A DNA stretch of 64,000 bases from Phenylobacterium sp. J426 (GTDB lineage Bacteria > Pseudomonadota > Alphaproteobacteria > Caulobacterales > Caulobacteraceae), in contig NZ_JAJOMY010000001.1 in assembly GCF_024699945.1 (NCBI RefSeq), positions 1,674,001 to 1,738,000 on the forward strand, written 5' to 3'. The position numbers and the translations under genes were made by a program. Shown piece after piece: positions 7,937 to 16,233 of the stretch. Position 1 is the stretch's first letter, and every line of letters starts with the position of its first letter. The notes under the pieces are model-generated. The model was not told the DNA's origin. It was given only the letters and a program-made list of their open reading frames with translations, and searched no databases.

Positions 7937-8209
7937 CTAGTGCAGCTTGAATTCGGCGCCCACCGCCTTCAGCTCGGCCGGCCGGATCAGCCGGTTGTGG
8001 CCCACGGTGACCTTGAACAACGGCCCGTCCAGCTTGTCGGTCCAGAAGTCGAGGAACTTCTTCAACACCGGAAATTCGGGGAAGATGTCGTAGTCCTGCC
8101 AGATGTAGCTCTGCAGCAGGGTAGGATGGTCGGGCAGGCGGTAGAGGATCTCTGCCGTCGTCAGGCCGTAGCCCTCCATCTGTTTCCGGAATGCAGGCGA
8201 CACAAGCAT
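7937..8209 (-). CDS. usg: Usg family protein
   Basis: It is a 90-residue soluble protein with the conserved Usg core: GYGLTTAEILYRLPDHP, LLQSYIWQDYD, FPVLKKFLDFW. Usg is a small alphaproteobacterial family named from the region upstream of trpF; its biochemical role is unknown. Here it is not next to trp genes. The start at 8209 is preceded by a GAGG-type ribosome binding site. Length matches the family. Confidence 0.88.
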   Translation of the reverse strand: MLVSPAFRKQMEGYGLTTAEILYRLPDHPTLLQSYIWQDYDIFPEFPVLKKFLDFWTDKLDGPLFKVTVGHNRLIRPAELKAVGAEFKLH

Positions 8210-8315
8210 CGAGCGACCTCCTCGGTGGTTCCGTCCACGGATGAGGATAGGTCTGATTCGTGGAGGAAGTTCCGAGTTAATTCAGGAGCTTAGCACTCAA
8301 TGGCCAAGCCTGCTG

Positions 8316-8693
8316 CTAGCGGGGCTCTGCGAACAGCCGGGGCTCGAGGGCGATCGGGACCGGTTCGGGGAAGGCCAGCCATCCGCGCTCGCGGATCACG
8401 TCGTTGCTCTCCTTGGCCCGGCGGCCGTCCGCCAGGGACCAGGTGACGTGGTAGGTCGAGCCGTCCGGGCGGTCGGTGGTCCCGCCGATGCGGACGACCA
8501 TCGCCTGAACCCCTCGGCGGTCGTCGGCCTCCCCGACGATCTCTCCGTGGGTCTCGGTCGGGAGTTTGGGGTGCGATGGCTTGAACGCCAGGGTGACATG
8601 ATCGGCGACGGCATGCGCATAGCGCGGCGGAAACCGGCGCAGGAGCGCCTCGCGCTCGCCCCGGTCCAGGGCCCATCCGGTGAAGCGGCTCAT
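8316..8693 (-). CDS. Hypothetical protein, possible 2H-type phosphoesterase
   Basis: This 125-residue protein is third in a NUDIX-pncB-(this) operon, starting 5 bp after pncB ends. Two H-x-T-hydrophobic motifs are visible, DHVTLAF (about residue 32) and YHVTWSL (about 84). That is the signature arrangement of 2H phosphoesterases, which open cyclic nucleotide phosphates such as ADP-ribose 1'',2''-cyclic phosphate. The spacing is shorter than in many members, so the call is tentative. The start is set at ATG 8693; a longer reading would run into pncB. Confidence 0.5.
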   Translation of the reverse strand: MSRFTGWALDRGEREALLRRFPPRYAHAVADHVTLAFKPSHPKLPTETHGEIVGEADDRRGVQAMVVRIGGTTDRPDGSTYHVTWSLADGRRAKESNDVIRERGWLAFPEPVPIALEPRLFAEPR

Positions 8694-8698
8694 GACGT

Positions 8699-9964
8699 CT
8701 AAACGCTCAAGCGTCGGGCCAGGCGCCCTTCGGCGCCGAACACGCGCTTGTATCGGTCGACCTCGGCCGGATCGCCGGTCGCCTTCTCCGGGTTGTCGGA
8801 CAGCTTCACGGCCGGCCGGCCGGCCGCCTCCGTCACCTTGCAGACTAGCGAGATCGGCTTCAGGCCCGGCGCTTCCGCGCAGCCTTCCAGGTCGTTGGTG
8901 AGCTTGGTGCCCCAGCCAAAGCTCAAGGCTACGCGGCCGTGGAAGCGCCGGTGCAGCTCCACGATCAGCTCGACGTCCAGCGCGTCCGAGAACACCAGCA
9001 ACTTGCCGGCGGGATCCCGGCCCTTCGCGCGCCACCAGTCGATCAGGGCCTCGCCGGCCGCGACCGGCGGTGCGGAATCGGGCCTCACGCCTCGCCAGTC
9101 GGCCACCCAGTCGGGCGCGTCGCGGAAGAAGGCCGCCGAGCCGAAGGCGTCGGGCAGCACGATCCGCAGGGCCTCGGGGTAGAGCGCCGCCCAGTCCTCC
9201 AGGGCCCGGTAAGGCGCGCGCTTCAGGGCCTCATCGTCCGCGGCGAGGGCAGCCAGCACCATCGGAATCTCGTGGCCGTTGGTGCCCACCGCCGGGAGGT
9301 CCAGCGCCTTGGCCAGCAGCATGTTGCTGGTGCCTCGGAAGCTCTGACCCAGCCGCTCGCGCATCACCTCTACGCAGGTGTGCTGCCACGCCAGGCTGTG
9401 CCGGCGGCGCGTGCCGAAGTCCGTCAGGACGAGGCCCGGCAGAGCTTTCAGCCGCTCGGCCTTGGCCTCCAGCCGCCCGAGCGCGCAGCGGTAGAGATGG
9501 TCGCGCTCCGTCGCCGACATGGCGCCGACGACGCCGCGAGCCCGGAGGGCCGAGACGATCGTCAGGGCCGGAATCTCCCACAGCGTCACGGCCGCCCAGG
9601 GCCCCTGAAACGACAGGGTCAGCTGGCCGCCACGACGGCCAAGCTCGTAGCCCGGCAGGCGCAGGGCCGGCAGCCAAGCCAGGAAGTCAGGCCCTAACAG
9701 CCCGCGACAGCCGTAGATCTCGGTGTCCGCGAGCCAGGCGATCTCGTCGGGGCCGAACGACAGCGTCCTCACGTGGTCGAGCTCGGCCCGCAGCTCGGCC
9801 TCGTCCACCTCCTCGGCCAGCCGAACCGCACGTGTCCGGTTCACCAGCGAGAACGTGACAGGCGTGTTCGCGTACCGTCGCCAGATCAGCTGCAGCATCA
9901 GCAGCTTGTAGAGGTCGGTGTCGAGCAGCGAGCCGATCAGCGGCCGGTCGTTCGCGTGCGTCAT
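8699..9964 (-). CDS. pncB: Nicotinate phosphoribosyltransferase
   Basis: It converts nicotinate and PRPP to nicotinate mononucleotide in NAD salvage, in the cytosol. At 421 residues it matches the family. Conserved elements include DLYKLLMLQ near the N-terminus, TDFGTRRRHS with the phosphorylatable His region, FRGTSNMLLA, GTNGHE and FGWGTKLTNDL. Its ATG overlaps the stop of the upstream NUDIX gene (ATGA at 9961-9964), so the two are translationally coupled. Confidence 0.95.
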   Translation of the reverse strand: MTHANDRPLIGSLLDTDLYKLLMLQLIWRRYANTPVTFSLVNRTRAVRLAEEVDEAELRAELDHVRTLSFGPDEIAWLADTEIYGCRGLLGPDFLAWLPALRLPGYELGRRGGQLTLSFQGPWAAVTLWEIPALTIVSALRARGVVGAMSATERDHLYRCALGRLEAKAERLKALPGLVLTDFGTRRRHSLAWQHTCVEVMRERLGQSFRGTSNMLLAKALDLPAVGTNGHEIPMVLAALAADDEALKRAPYRALEDWAALYPEALRIVLPDAFGSAAFFRDAPDWVADWRGVRPDSAPPVAAGEALIDWWRAKGRDPAGKLLVFSDALDVELIVELHRRFHGRVALSFGWGTKLTNDLEGCAEAPGLKPISLVCKVTEAAGRPAVKLSDNPEKATGDPAEVDRYKRVFGAEGRLARRLSV

Positions 9965-10529
9965 GGCGTGAACAGCTCCGGCCGTCGGACCCTCAGGGCC
10001 AGGATCAGCGCCAGCGTCTTCAGGTCCTCGATGCGGCGCTGGTCGAGCCAGGCCCACAGCTGGGCGAGCGGGATTTCCTCGACGGAGATCAGCTCGTTCT
10101 CGCCCGCCACGCCGCCGCCGTCGGTCACGCGATCGGCCTGGGTGTACTCCGCCAGGAACAGGTCGATCTTCTCGGAGGAGACCCCCGGCGAGGAGAAGGG
10201 CGACCCGACGGCGTCCAGTCGCGAGAGCTGGACGCCCACCTCCTCCAGCGCCTCGCGGATCGCGGTATCCTCAGGGTCCTCGTTGTCGATCATGCCGGCC
10301 GGCGCCTCCAGGAGCTCGGGGGGCCGCCCGCCCAGATGACCGGCGCGCGGGGCAGGTTGACCATCAGCGCGCAGCGGCGGACGGGGTCGTAGGGCAGAAC
10401 CGCCGCAGCGCGGCCGTGATGCTCGATCTCGCGGCGGAAGGCCGTCCCGTCCGGCCCGGTCAGCGTGGCCACCATCAGGGTCGAGTAGCCCTGGTACACC
10501 GTCTCGACCTTGCGCAGTTGGACGGGCAT
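9961..10529 (-). CDS. NUDIX hydrolase (ADP-ribose pyrophosphatase-like), one-base frameshift
   Basis: The protein starts MPVQLRKVETVYQGYS (ATG 10529, AGGAG upstream) and ends RRPELFTP. The Nudix box is APAGMIDNEDPEDTAIREAL plus EEVGV. The N-terminal half and the Nudix half lie in different frames. The switch is at the six-G run 10318-10323 (plus strand), where one more base gives IWAGGPPELLEAPAG and a 189-residue protein of normal length. A consensus error is the likely cause. Relatives hydrolyse ADP-ribose or GDP-mannose; with pncB downstream, ADP-ribose or NAD metabolism is plausible. Confidence 0.8.
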
Positions 10530-10600
10530 CGCAGCTCCTGGGTCTCGACACCGGAACCGCGGGCGCGGCTTCAGGTTGCCTCCTGGCAACGGAGGTCGCC

Positions 10601-11959
10601 ATGCCGGATATCGCTCGTCACGTCGAGGAGGCCCGCAGCGTCCGCGGCGGCCTGTCCGCCCTGTTGGCCGCCCGCGCCGAGCCGCTCCCCGAGATGGACG
10701 ATCCGGCCTTCGGGGCGCTGTTCGACCGTTTCGCCGACGCCCGGGTGGTGCTGTTGGGGGAGGCCAGTCACGGCACGTCCGAATTCTATTGCGCGCGGGC
10801 GGCGATCACTCGGCGGCTGATCGAACGGCACGGCTTCAACGTCGTGGGGCTGGAGGCCGATTGGCCGGACGCCCGGGTGCTGGACGCCCGTGCTCGCCAT
10901 CGGGCCCCGCCGCCGCGCGCCGCCGACGCGTTCCGCCGCTTCCCGACCTGGATGTGGAGGAACCGGGAGTTCGACCAGTTCCTGGAGTGGCTCTCCGACC
11001 ACAACCGCTCACGGGGGCCCGCGGGCCAGGCGGGGATCTACGGCCTCGACCTCTACAATCTCGCCGCTTCGATGCGGACCGTGATCGACTATCTCGATCG
11101 GGAGGATCCCGACGCCGCCAAGGTGGCCCGCGAGCGCTACGGCTGCCTCACGCCCTGGGCCGAACAGCCGGCGGCCTATGGCCATTTGACGCTGTCGGGC
11201 CGCTACGCCGGCTGCGAGGGCGCAGTGAACGCGATGCTGCGCGAGATGCTGCAGCGCAGCCTGCACGATGGCGGCGGCGATCCTGAGGAGGCGCTGCTGG
11301 ACGCCACCCAGAGCGCCCGCCTGGTGGCCGATGCCGAAGCCTACTACCGCGCCATGTACTACGGCGGCGCCGAGAGCTGGAATCTCCGCGACACCCACAT
11401 GTTCGAGACGCTCCAGGCGATCCTCGAGGCCAAGGGGCCGGACGCCAAGGCCGTGGTCTGGGCGCACAACTCCCACATCGGCGACGCCCGCGCGACAGAG
11501 ATGGGCGCCGTGCGCGAGGAGCTGAACATCGGCCAGCTTTGCCGCGAGGCCTATGGCCAGGCCGCGCGCCTCATCGGCTTCGGCGCCGACAGCGGTACGG
11601 TGGCCTGCGCATCCGACTGGGACGAGCCCGTGGAGGTGAAACAGCTGCGCCCCGGCCTGCCCGACAGCGTCGAACGGCTGTCTCACGGCGCCGGCATCAG
11701 CCGCTTCCTCCTCGACCTCCGCCCCGGCGTGCACGAGGACGTCCGCCAGGCCCTCGCCGACCCGCGTGTGCAGCGCTTCATCGGCGTCATCTACCGCCCC
11801 GAGACCGAACGTTGGAGCCACTACGCCGAGGCGCGGCTCTCCGAGCAGTTCGACGCCTGGGTCTGGTTCGATGAAACCCGGGCGGTGAGCCCGCTCGAGA
11901 CAGCGGCGCCGGCGCCGGACGAAGGCGGCGCCGAGGACACCTGGCCGTTCGGCGTCTAG
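10601..11959 (+). CDS. Erythromycin esterase family protein
   Basis: It is 452 residues, a member of the EreA/EreB-like metal-independent hydrolase superfamily. Motifs seen: LLGEASHGTSEFY (catalytic His region, about residue 52), VVGLEADWPD, YGLDLYNLAASM and VVWAHNSHIGDA (about residue 285). Most chromosomal members have unknown natural substrates and need not confer macrolide resistance. A good ribosome binding site (GGAGGTCGCC) precedes ATG 10601. It is divergent from the NUDIX operon, with about 70 bp between starts. Confidence 0.87.
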   Translation: MPDIARHVEEARSVRGGLSALLAARAEPLPEMDDPAFGALFDRFADARVVLLGEASHGTSEFYCARAAITRRLIERHGFNVVGLEADWPDARVLDARARHRAPPPRAADAFRRFPTWMWRNREFDQFLEWLSDHNRSRGPAGQAGIYGLDLYNLAASMRTVIDYLDREDPDAAKVARERYGCLTPWAEQPAAYGHLTLSGRYAGCEGAVNAMLREMLQRSLHDGGGDPEEALLDATQSARLVADAEAYYRAMYYGGAESWNLRDTHMFETLQAILEAKGPDAKAVVWAHNSHIGDARATEMGAVREELNIGQLCREAYGQAARLIGFGADSGTVACASDWDEPVEVKQLRPGLPDSVERLSHGAGISRFLLDLRPGVHEDVRQALADPRVQRFIGVIYRPETERWSHYAEARLSEQFDAWVWFDETRAVSPLETAAPAPDEGGAEDTWPFGV

Positions 11960-12011
11960 CTGCTAGGCTTGCCCCCGTCGCGCGGGGGGGCGGCGTTTTG
12001 GGGGCGGCGGC

Positions 12012-12257
12012 GTGACCTGCCTGCGGCGCCCTGCTGCTTGGGTGCATGGGCTCATCGTGCTGATGATCACGCTCGCCAAGATCTTCCTGTTCGACATGGC
12101 GCGACTGGACGGCGTCGTCCGGGCGGGCTCGTTCCTGGCGGTGGGCACCCTGCTGCTGGCCGCCGCGGTGCTCATGCGGCGGATCTCGGGGGCGACGGGC
12201 CTGTTCTTCGGCCTCAGCTCCAACGGGGCGCGCCTTGCCGACGCGCCCCAGGGCTAG
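12012..12257 (+). pseudogene. Short membrane ORF resembling the C-terminus of DUF2339 proteins
   Basis: The 81 residues (GTG start) contain two predicted membrane helices, LIVLMITLAKIFLFDM and AGSFLAVGTLLLAAAVLMRR, joined by LDGVVR. That matches the last helices of large DUF2339 membrane proteins (AKVFLYD-LDGLxR-SFLGLG). No upstream exon-like remainder is visible before the erythromycin esterase-like gene, so this is either a decayed remnant or an independent small membrane protein. A seven-G run lies just upstream (11984-11990). Confidence 0.4.
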
Positions 12258-12262
12258 GGCGA

Positions 12263-12688
12263 TCAGCCCAGCGAGGCGCGCAGCATCCAAGCGTGCTTCT
12301 GGTGCGCCTCGACGCGGGCGTCGATGACCGCCGCGGTCACATCGTCGGCGCCTTCGCGCGCCGCCTTGGCGGTCTTGATCAGCGCCTCGTGGTCGGCGAC
12401 CAACTCCTGCAACATGCCGGCGGCGTCCTTGTTCGGGTCACCGTCCTGGATGCCCGACAGGTTGCCGAAGCTGCGGTAGCCTTGCGGGGCCAACTCGCCC
12501 AGCGCGCGGATACGCTCGGCTACGGTGTCGATGGCCGTCCACATCTCGGTGTACTGCTCCATGAACATGGCGTGCAGCGCGTGGAAGTTCGGCCCGCGGA
12601 CGTTCCAGTGATAGCCGTGGGTCTTCAGATAGACGGCGTAGGTGTCGGCCAGCAGCTTGGACAGGCCGTCCGCGACGGTGTCGCCCAT
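12263..12688 (-). CDS. dps: Dps family DNA-binding/ferritin-like protein
   Basis: This 141-residue mini-ferritin oxidises and stores iron and protects DNA from peroxide. Intersubunit ferroxidase ligands are in HGYHWNVRGPNFHALH and MFMEQYTEMWTAIDTVAE; the C-terminus ends HAWMLRASLG. A start at 12688 is chosen because GGAGAG lies upstream and the sequence MGDTVADGLSKLLADTYA fits the family start. There is no long Lys-rich N-terminal tail, so DNA binding may be weak. Confidence 0.93.
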   Translation of the reverse strand: MGDTVADGLSKLLADTYAVYLKTHGYHWNVRGPNFHALHAMFMEQYTEMWTAIDTVAERIRALGELAPQGYRSFGNLSGIQDGDPNKDAAGMLQELVADHEALIKTAKAAREGADDVTAAVIDARVEAHQKHAWMLRASLG

Positions 12689-12717
12689 ATTCAACTCTCC
12701 CTCGATTGATCGGTCGG

Positions 12718-12939
12718 TCAGACGCTCGCCGGACGCCCTTGCGGCCGCCCGACAGCGCGGGCGGGCGCGAGCCGCGTCCACGCCCGTTCATGCAGCGCAA
12801 AGGCGATCGTCTGGAAGATGGGCTCGATCAACCCAACGGCCAGAGCCGCCCGCCAGTTCTGCGTCAGCGCGTAGGCGACCGCGATGGCGACGATCATGTG
12901 AACGACCGACCAACTGGCGGTCTTGGCGGCGAGGCGCAT
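12718..12939 (-). CDS. DUF2061 family membrane protein
   Basis: The 73 residues include a conserved start (MRLAAKTASWSVVHMIVAIA), two membrane helices, and the family motif IEPIFQTIAFALHERAW. DUF2061 proteins are small inner-membrane proteins of unknown function. It is upstream of and co-oriented with dps (29 bp between them), so the two may be cotranscribed. A near-perfect 19-bp dyad lies 14 bp upstream of its start. Confidence 0.85.
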   Translation of the reverse strand: MRLAAKTASWSVVHMIVAIAVAYALTQNWRAALAVGLIEPIFQTIAFALHERAWTRLAPARAVGRPQGRPASV

Positions 12940-12952
12940 GCCGAACGTCCTT

Positions 12953-12971
12953 ATTGAGAACGGTTCTTAAT
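12953..12971. promoter_or_regulatory. 19-bp dyad upstream of DUF2061-dps, candidate operator
   Basis: ATTGAGAACGGTTCTTAAT is symmetric at eight of nine arm positions around 12962. Its spacing from the DUF2061 start (14 bp) would place it over the promoter. The AGAAC-GTTCT form suggests a dimeric repressor, possibly of the Fur/Irr/PerR type given dps downstream; that link is inference. Confidence 0.4.
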
Positions 12972-13031
12972 ATAGCTGTCGCCGATCGAAACGCAACGAT
13001 CCAGAGATAGTTTCTTTGGCCAAGCTCCCGG

Positions 13032-13619
13032 CTAGGGCTTTTTCGCCGGGACGGTCCAGCGGTAGATCGCATTGCCGCTGGGCATCATCTGCTCCTGCTC
13101 GGGGCGCCAGTCGCCCATGGGGAACGCGTGGCTCACGATCCGCGTGCCGGGCTTCAGCTCAAGCAGGCGCGGCATCAGCTTCTCGTTCAGGCTCGGCAAC
13201 AGGTAGAGCGTGATCACGGTCGCATCGCTGAAGTCGGCCTCGAACAGATCTTCCTGTCGGAAGCGGACCAGATGGGTGACGCCGGCGCTCTTGGCGTTCT
13301 CGTTCGCCTCCCGGATGCGGTTGGGGTCTATGTCGATGCCGACGCCCTTGACGCCGAACTGCTTCGCCGCCGCGATCGGGATGCGCCCGTCTCCAGAGCC
13401 CAGGTCGTAGAGGACGTCGCCCGGCTTCACCTCCGCCAGCTTCAGCATGGCGTCGACCGTTTCGGGCGGCGTCGGCACATAGATGACGTCGGGGCCGCGG
13501 TCCGGCGGCGGCTTGCGGGCCGGGGTCTGGGCCTCGGCCTCCTGGACGGCGGGCGGCGCCTGGCAGGCGATCAGCGCCAAGGCGGCGGCGAAGAGATACG
13601 CTTTGACGGGTCCTCTCAT
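13032..13619 (-). CDS. Class I SAM-dependent methyltransferase with lipoprotein signal
   Basis: It is 195 residues. A SAM-binding Rossmann core is clear: VLYDLGSGDGRIPIAAAKQF, then GVGIDIDPNRI and LVRFRQEDLF. Unusually, the N-terminus is a lipoprotein signal peptide (AYLFAAALALIAC, Cys19), which would put the enzyme outside the cytoplasm where SAM is not normally found. Its start overlaps the permease stop (ATGA at 13616-13619), so both are made from one mRNA. The substrate is unknown. Similar signal-bearing methyltransferases may exist elsewhere; I cannot check. Confidence 0.8.
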   Translation of the reverse strand: MRGPVKAYLFAAALALIACQAPPAVQEAEAQTPARKPPPDRGPDVIYVPTPPETVDAMLKLAEVKPGDVLYDLGSGDGRIPIAAAKQFGVKGVGIDIDPNRIREANENAKSAGVTHLVRFRQEDLFEADFSDATVITLYLLPSLNEKLMPRLLELKPGTRIVSHAFPMGDWRPEQEQMMPSGNAIYRWTVPAKKP

Positions 13620-14950
13620 GTGGACGTCTCCTCTCGGCGGGTTTTGAGCGGGATGAGCAGCAGTCCGCCGACCGCCAGCACCGCCACACCCAGAAGGGCG
13701 CCTCGGCCGGTGTAGGCAAGGCTGGACCACAGCAGATAGGCGTTGGTGGCGATGAACACGGCCGGCAGGACCGGATAGAGGGGCACGCGGAACGGCCGGG
13801 GCGTCTCCCCGTCGATGTGGCGCAGCCGGATCAGGGCCACGCCGACCAGCAGGAAGAAGCCCCAGAACACCGGGGCGGTGTACTCCACCGCCAGCCGGAA
13901 TCCGTCGCGGGCCAGCGCGCCCGCCGCCACCAGGACGAGGGCGGCCACGCCCTGCAGGACGAGGCCGTTGCGCGGCGTGGCGGCGCCGGCGTCCCAGCGG
14001 CCGAGGAGGGCCAGCCTCGGATGATCGCGGCCGAGCGCCCAGGCGGTGCGCGCGCCGGTAAAGACCGTGGCGTTGGCCGACGTCAGGGCGGCGACGGCGA
14101 CGATGGCTGAGACGAGCACCGCGCCGGTCGGTCCGAAGGCCAGGCGCATCACGTCGGCGGCGACGGCGTCCGAGCCGGCGACGCCGGCGAGGCCCAGCGC
14201 GCGGAGATAGGCCGCATTGGCCGCGAGGTAGAGGAGGGTGATGATCAGCAGGCTGGCCATCAGGACCGGCGCCATCCGGCGGCGGGCGTCCTTCAACTCC
14301 GCCGAGACATAAGCGGCCTCGTTCCAGCCGCCGAAGGTCAGGAGGACGAAGACCATCATCAACCCGAAGTGGGAGGTCTCGGCGGCGGCGTCTCCGGCCG
14401 GAACGGCCGGCGCCACCGCGAGGCCGGCGACGATCACCGCCGCCAGGCCTGCCACCTCAGCGAGCGTCAGCCAGGTCTGCGCGCGGGTCCCCGCCCGGAC
14501 GCCGATCCACTGCACCGCGGTGATCACGACGACCGCGGCCGCCGCCCAGAGCGCGGACGAGAACGGGCCCAACGGCAGGAGCTGGCTCATGTAGTCGCCG
14601 AACACATAGGCCAGCAGCGCCACCGAGCCGGTCTGGATGACGGCCAGGCGGGCCCAGCCGTACAGGAAGGCGAGCCGGCGCCCGAAGGCGCGGGCGAGAT
14701 AGTGATAGTCGCCTCCGGCGTGCGGATAGGCCGAGGCCAGTTCCGCGTAGCACAGCGCGCCGACCAGCGAGATCAGCCCGCCGGCCAGCCAGGCCAGCAG
14801 CACGGCGGGCACGCCGTCCGCCGCGCCCGCCACCAGTGAGGGAGTGCGGAAGATTCCCGCGCCCACGACGATGCCGATGGTGATCGCCATGGCCTCGCGG
14901 ACGCCCAAGGTCTCGCGCAAGCCGCCCGCCCCGACCATGGCCATCCGCAT
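13616..14950 (-). CDS. APC family amino acid permease
   Basis: This 444-residue inner-membrane transporter has about 12 membrane helices. The amino acid/polyamine/organocation family start is clear: REAMAITIGIVVGAGIFRTP, then ISLVGALCYAELASAYPHAG and GGDYHYLARAFG. GGAGG is directly before ATG 14950 and six bases before ATG 14944, so the second Met (MAMVGAGG) is probably the real start. It is coupled to the lipoprotein methyltransferase downstream. Substrate cannot be told from sequence. Confidence 0.9.
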   Translation of the reverse strand: MRMAMVGAGGLRETLGVREAMAITIGIVVGAGIFRTPSLVAGAADGVPAVLLAWLAGGLISLVGALCYAELASAYPHAGGDYHYLARAFGRRLAFLYGWARLAVIQTGSVALLAYVFGDYMSQLLPLGPFSSALWAAAAVVVITAVQWIGVRAGTRAQTWLTLAEVAGLAAVIVAGLAVAPAVPAGDAAAETSHFGLMMVFVLLTFGGWNEAAYVSAELKDARRRMAPVLMASLLIITLLYLAANAAYLRALGLAGVAGSDAVAADVMRLAFGPTGAVLVSAIVAVAALTSANATVFTGARTAWALGRDHPRLALLGRWDAGAATPRNGLVLQGVAALVLVAAGALARDGFRLAVEYTAPVFWGFFLLVGVALIRLRHIDGETPRPFRVPLYPVLPAVFIATNAYLLWSSLAYTGRGALLGVAVLAVGGLLLIPLKTRREETST

Positions 14951-15131
14951 CCTCCGAGGCGCGTCCTGCTTCCGGGCCGCAAATGCGGCCCAGGATGACC
15001 TGGCGGGTCAATCCGCAAACCTCGGGATGGGGCCGTTGCGCCATCACGGATCCGTGATCTCGCGTGAACCAAATGCGCATTTGTCTGTTGTGACCGGCTG
15101 ATCGAGGGGCACGGACATAGGAGAGACGACG
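14951..15131. promoter_or_regulatory. Divergent promoter region with three perfect dyads
   Basis: Between the permease (minus) and the exported protein (plus) lie GGGCCGC-AAAT-GCGGCCC (14974-14991), a 16-bp palindrome ATCACGGATCCGTGAT (15043-15058) and a 14-bp palindrome CAAATGCGCATTTG (15070-15083). The last two are centred 26 bp apart. They look like binding sites for dimeric regulators; no assignment is possible from sequence alone. Confidence 0.5.
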
Positions 15132-15527
15132 ATGAAGACGCTCGCCATGGCCCTCGCGGCCGCCACGGCTCTCGCTGCAACCGCCGCCGCCGGTTCGGCC
15201 GCGGCCCAGCCGTCGTACGATCGTGGATGGTACGACCGCGGCTGGCACGACGATCGAGGCGAATGGGTTCACATCGAGCGCCGGAAGATGCAGCTCGATC
15301 GGCGGATCGAGCAGGGCCTGCGCTCGGGTCAACTGACGCCGCGCGAAGCGATGCGCCTGCGGGCCGAGTTCAACGACATCGCCCGCCTGGAATACCGCTA
15401 CAGCCGCAACGGTCTCTCGCCGCGCGAGATGGCCGAGCTCGACCGGCGTTTCGACCGCCTGGCCGCCCAGATCCGCTGGGAGCGCCGGGACGACGACCGC
15501 CGCTACGGCTACAACAACCGCTGGTAA
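15132..15527 (+). CDS. Exported basic/aromatic protein of unknown function
   Basis: The 131 residues start with a signal peptide (MKTLAMALAAATALAATAAA, cleavage near AAAQP). A Tyr/Trp/Asp-rich stretch follows (DRGWYDRGWHDDRGEW), then two related helical repeats: RIEQGLRSGQLTPREAMRL and YSRNGLSPREMAELDRRF. The repeats suggest a small helical bundle. Similar periplasmic proteins are common in Caulobacterales and sphingomonads without known function. An AGGAGAGACGACG ribosome site precedes the ATG. Confidence 0.75.
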   Translation: MKTLAMALAAATALAATAAAGSAAAQPSYDRGWYDRGWHDDRGEWVHIERRKMQLDRRIEQGLRSGQLTPREAMRLRAEFNDIARLEYRYSRNGLSPREMAELDRRFDRLAAQIRWERRDDDRRYGYNNRW

Positions 15528-15555
15528 CGGCGGTGAGCGCCACCATCTGAGGGCG

Positions 15556-16131
15556 ATGGCCAACCTCGCCCAGCAGAGCCTCTTCGACCCTCCGGCGCCC
15601 GCCGCGCCGGAGGGTTTCGGCTTTCAGGCCGATTTCGTTACGCCTGTGGAGGAGGCGGCGTTGCTCGCGCGTCTGGCCGACCTGCCGTTCGAGCCGTTCC
15701 AGTTCCGGGGTTACGAAGGCCGCCGCCGGGTGTGTTCCTTCGGTTGGAAGTACGACTTCACCGGCCCTGGTCTGGTGGAGGCCCAGCCTTTGCCGGGCTG
15801 GTTGCTCCCCGTCCGAGACCGCGCCGCTGCCTTCGCGGGCCTGCCGCCCGACGCCTTCCAGCACCTGCTGATCAACGAATACCAGGCGGGCGCGCCGATC
15901 GGCTGGCACAAGGATCGTCCGGTGTTCGACAAGGTCGTTGGCGTGTCGCTGGGCGCACCCGCCGTCATGCGTTTCCGCCGCCGCGCCGGGGTGAAGTTCG
16001 AGCGCTTGAACGCACCGCTGCCGCCCCGCTCCGCCTACCTGCTGGACGGCCCCGCCCGCACCGAGTGGGAGCACAGCCTCCCCGAGGCGAAGGCCCTCCG
16101 TTACTCCCTCACCTTCCGAAACCTGCGCTGA
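15556..16131 (+). CDS. AlkB-like 2OG-Fe(II) dioxygenase
   Basis: This 191-residue oxygenase uses 2-oxoglutarate and Fe(II); AlkB relatives demethylate DNA or RNA bases. Iron ligands are visible in IGWHKDRP (HxD, about residue 117) and EWEHSLP (distal His), and the 2OG-binding arginine pair in LRYSLTFRNLR at the C-terminus. ALKBH-type features include LINEYQAGAPIGWH and VVGVSLGAPAVMRFR. It starts 28 bp after the exported protein gene and may share its transcript. Confidence 0.92.
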   Translation: MANLAQQSLFDPPAPAAPEGFGFQADFVTPVEEAALLARLADLPFEPFQFRGYEGRRRVCSFGWKYDFTGPGLVEAQPLPGWLLPVRDRAAAFAGLPPDAFQHLLINEYQAGAPIGWHKDRPVFDKVVGVSLGAPAVMRFRRRAGVKFERLNAPLPPRSAYLLDGPARTEWEHSLPEAKALRYSLTFRNLR

Positions 16132-16233
16132 TCTTTTCCATTCCGGCAGAAGTCCTCCGCTCCGACCCGGGTTTATCTCTGCTCTGGAGGAGACGATCTG
16201 TCAGGCTCCAGTCGATCGAGAGGAAGCTTAGCC

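Noticed and set aside
10290..10602. Programmed ribosomal frameshifting in the NUDIX gene and others
   Set aside because: The shifts are of both signs, in unrelated genes, and lack slippery heptamers with downstream structure; sequencing indels explain all of them.
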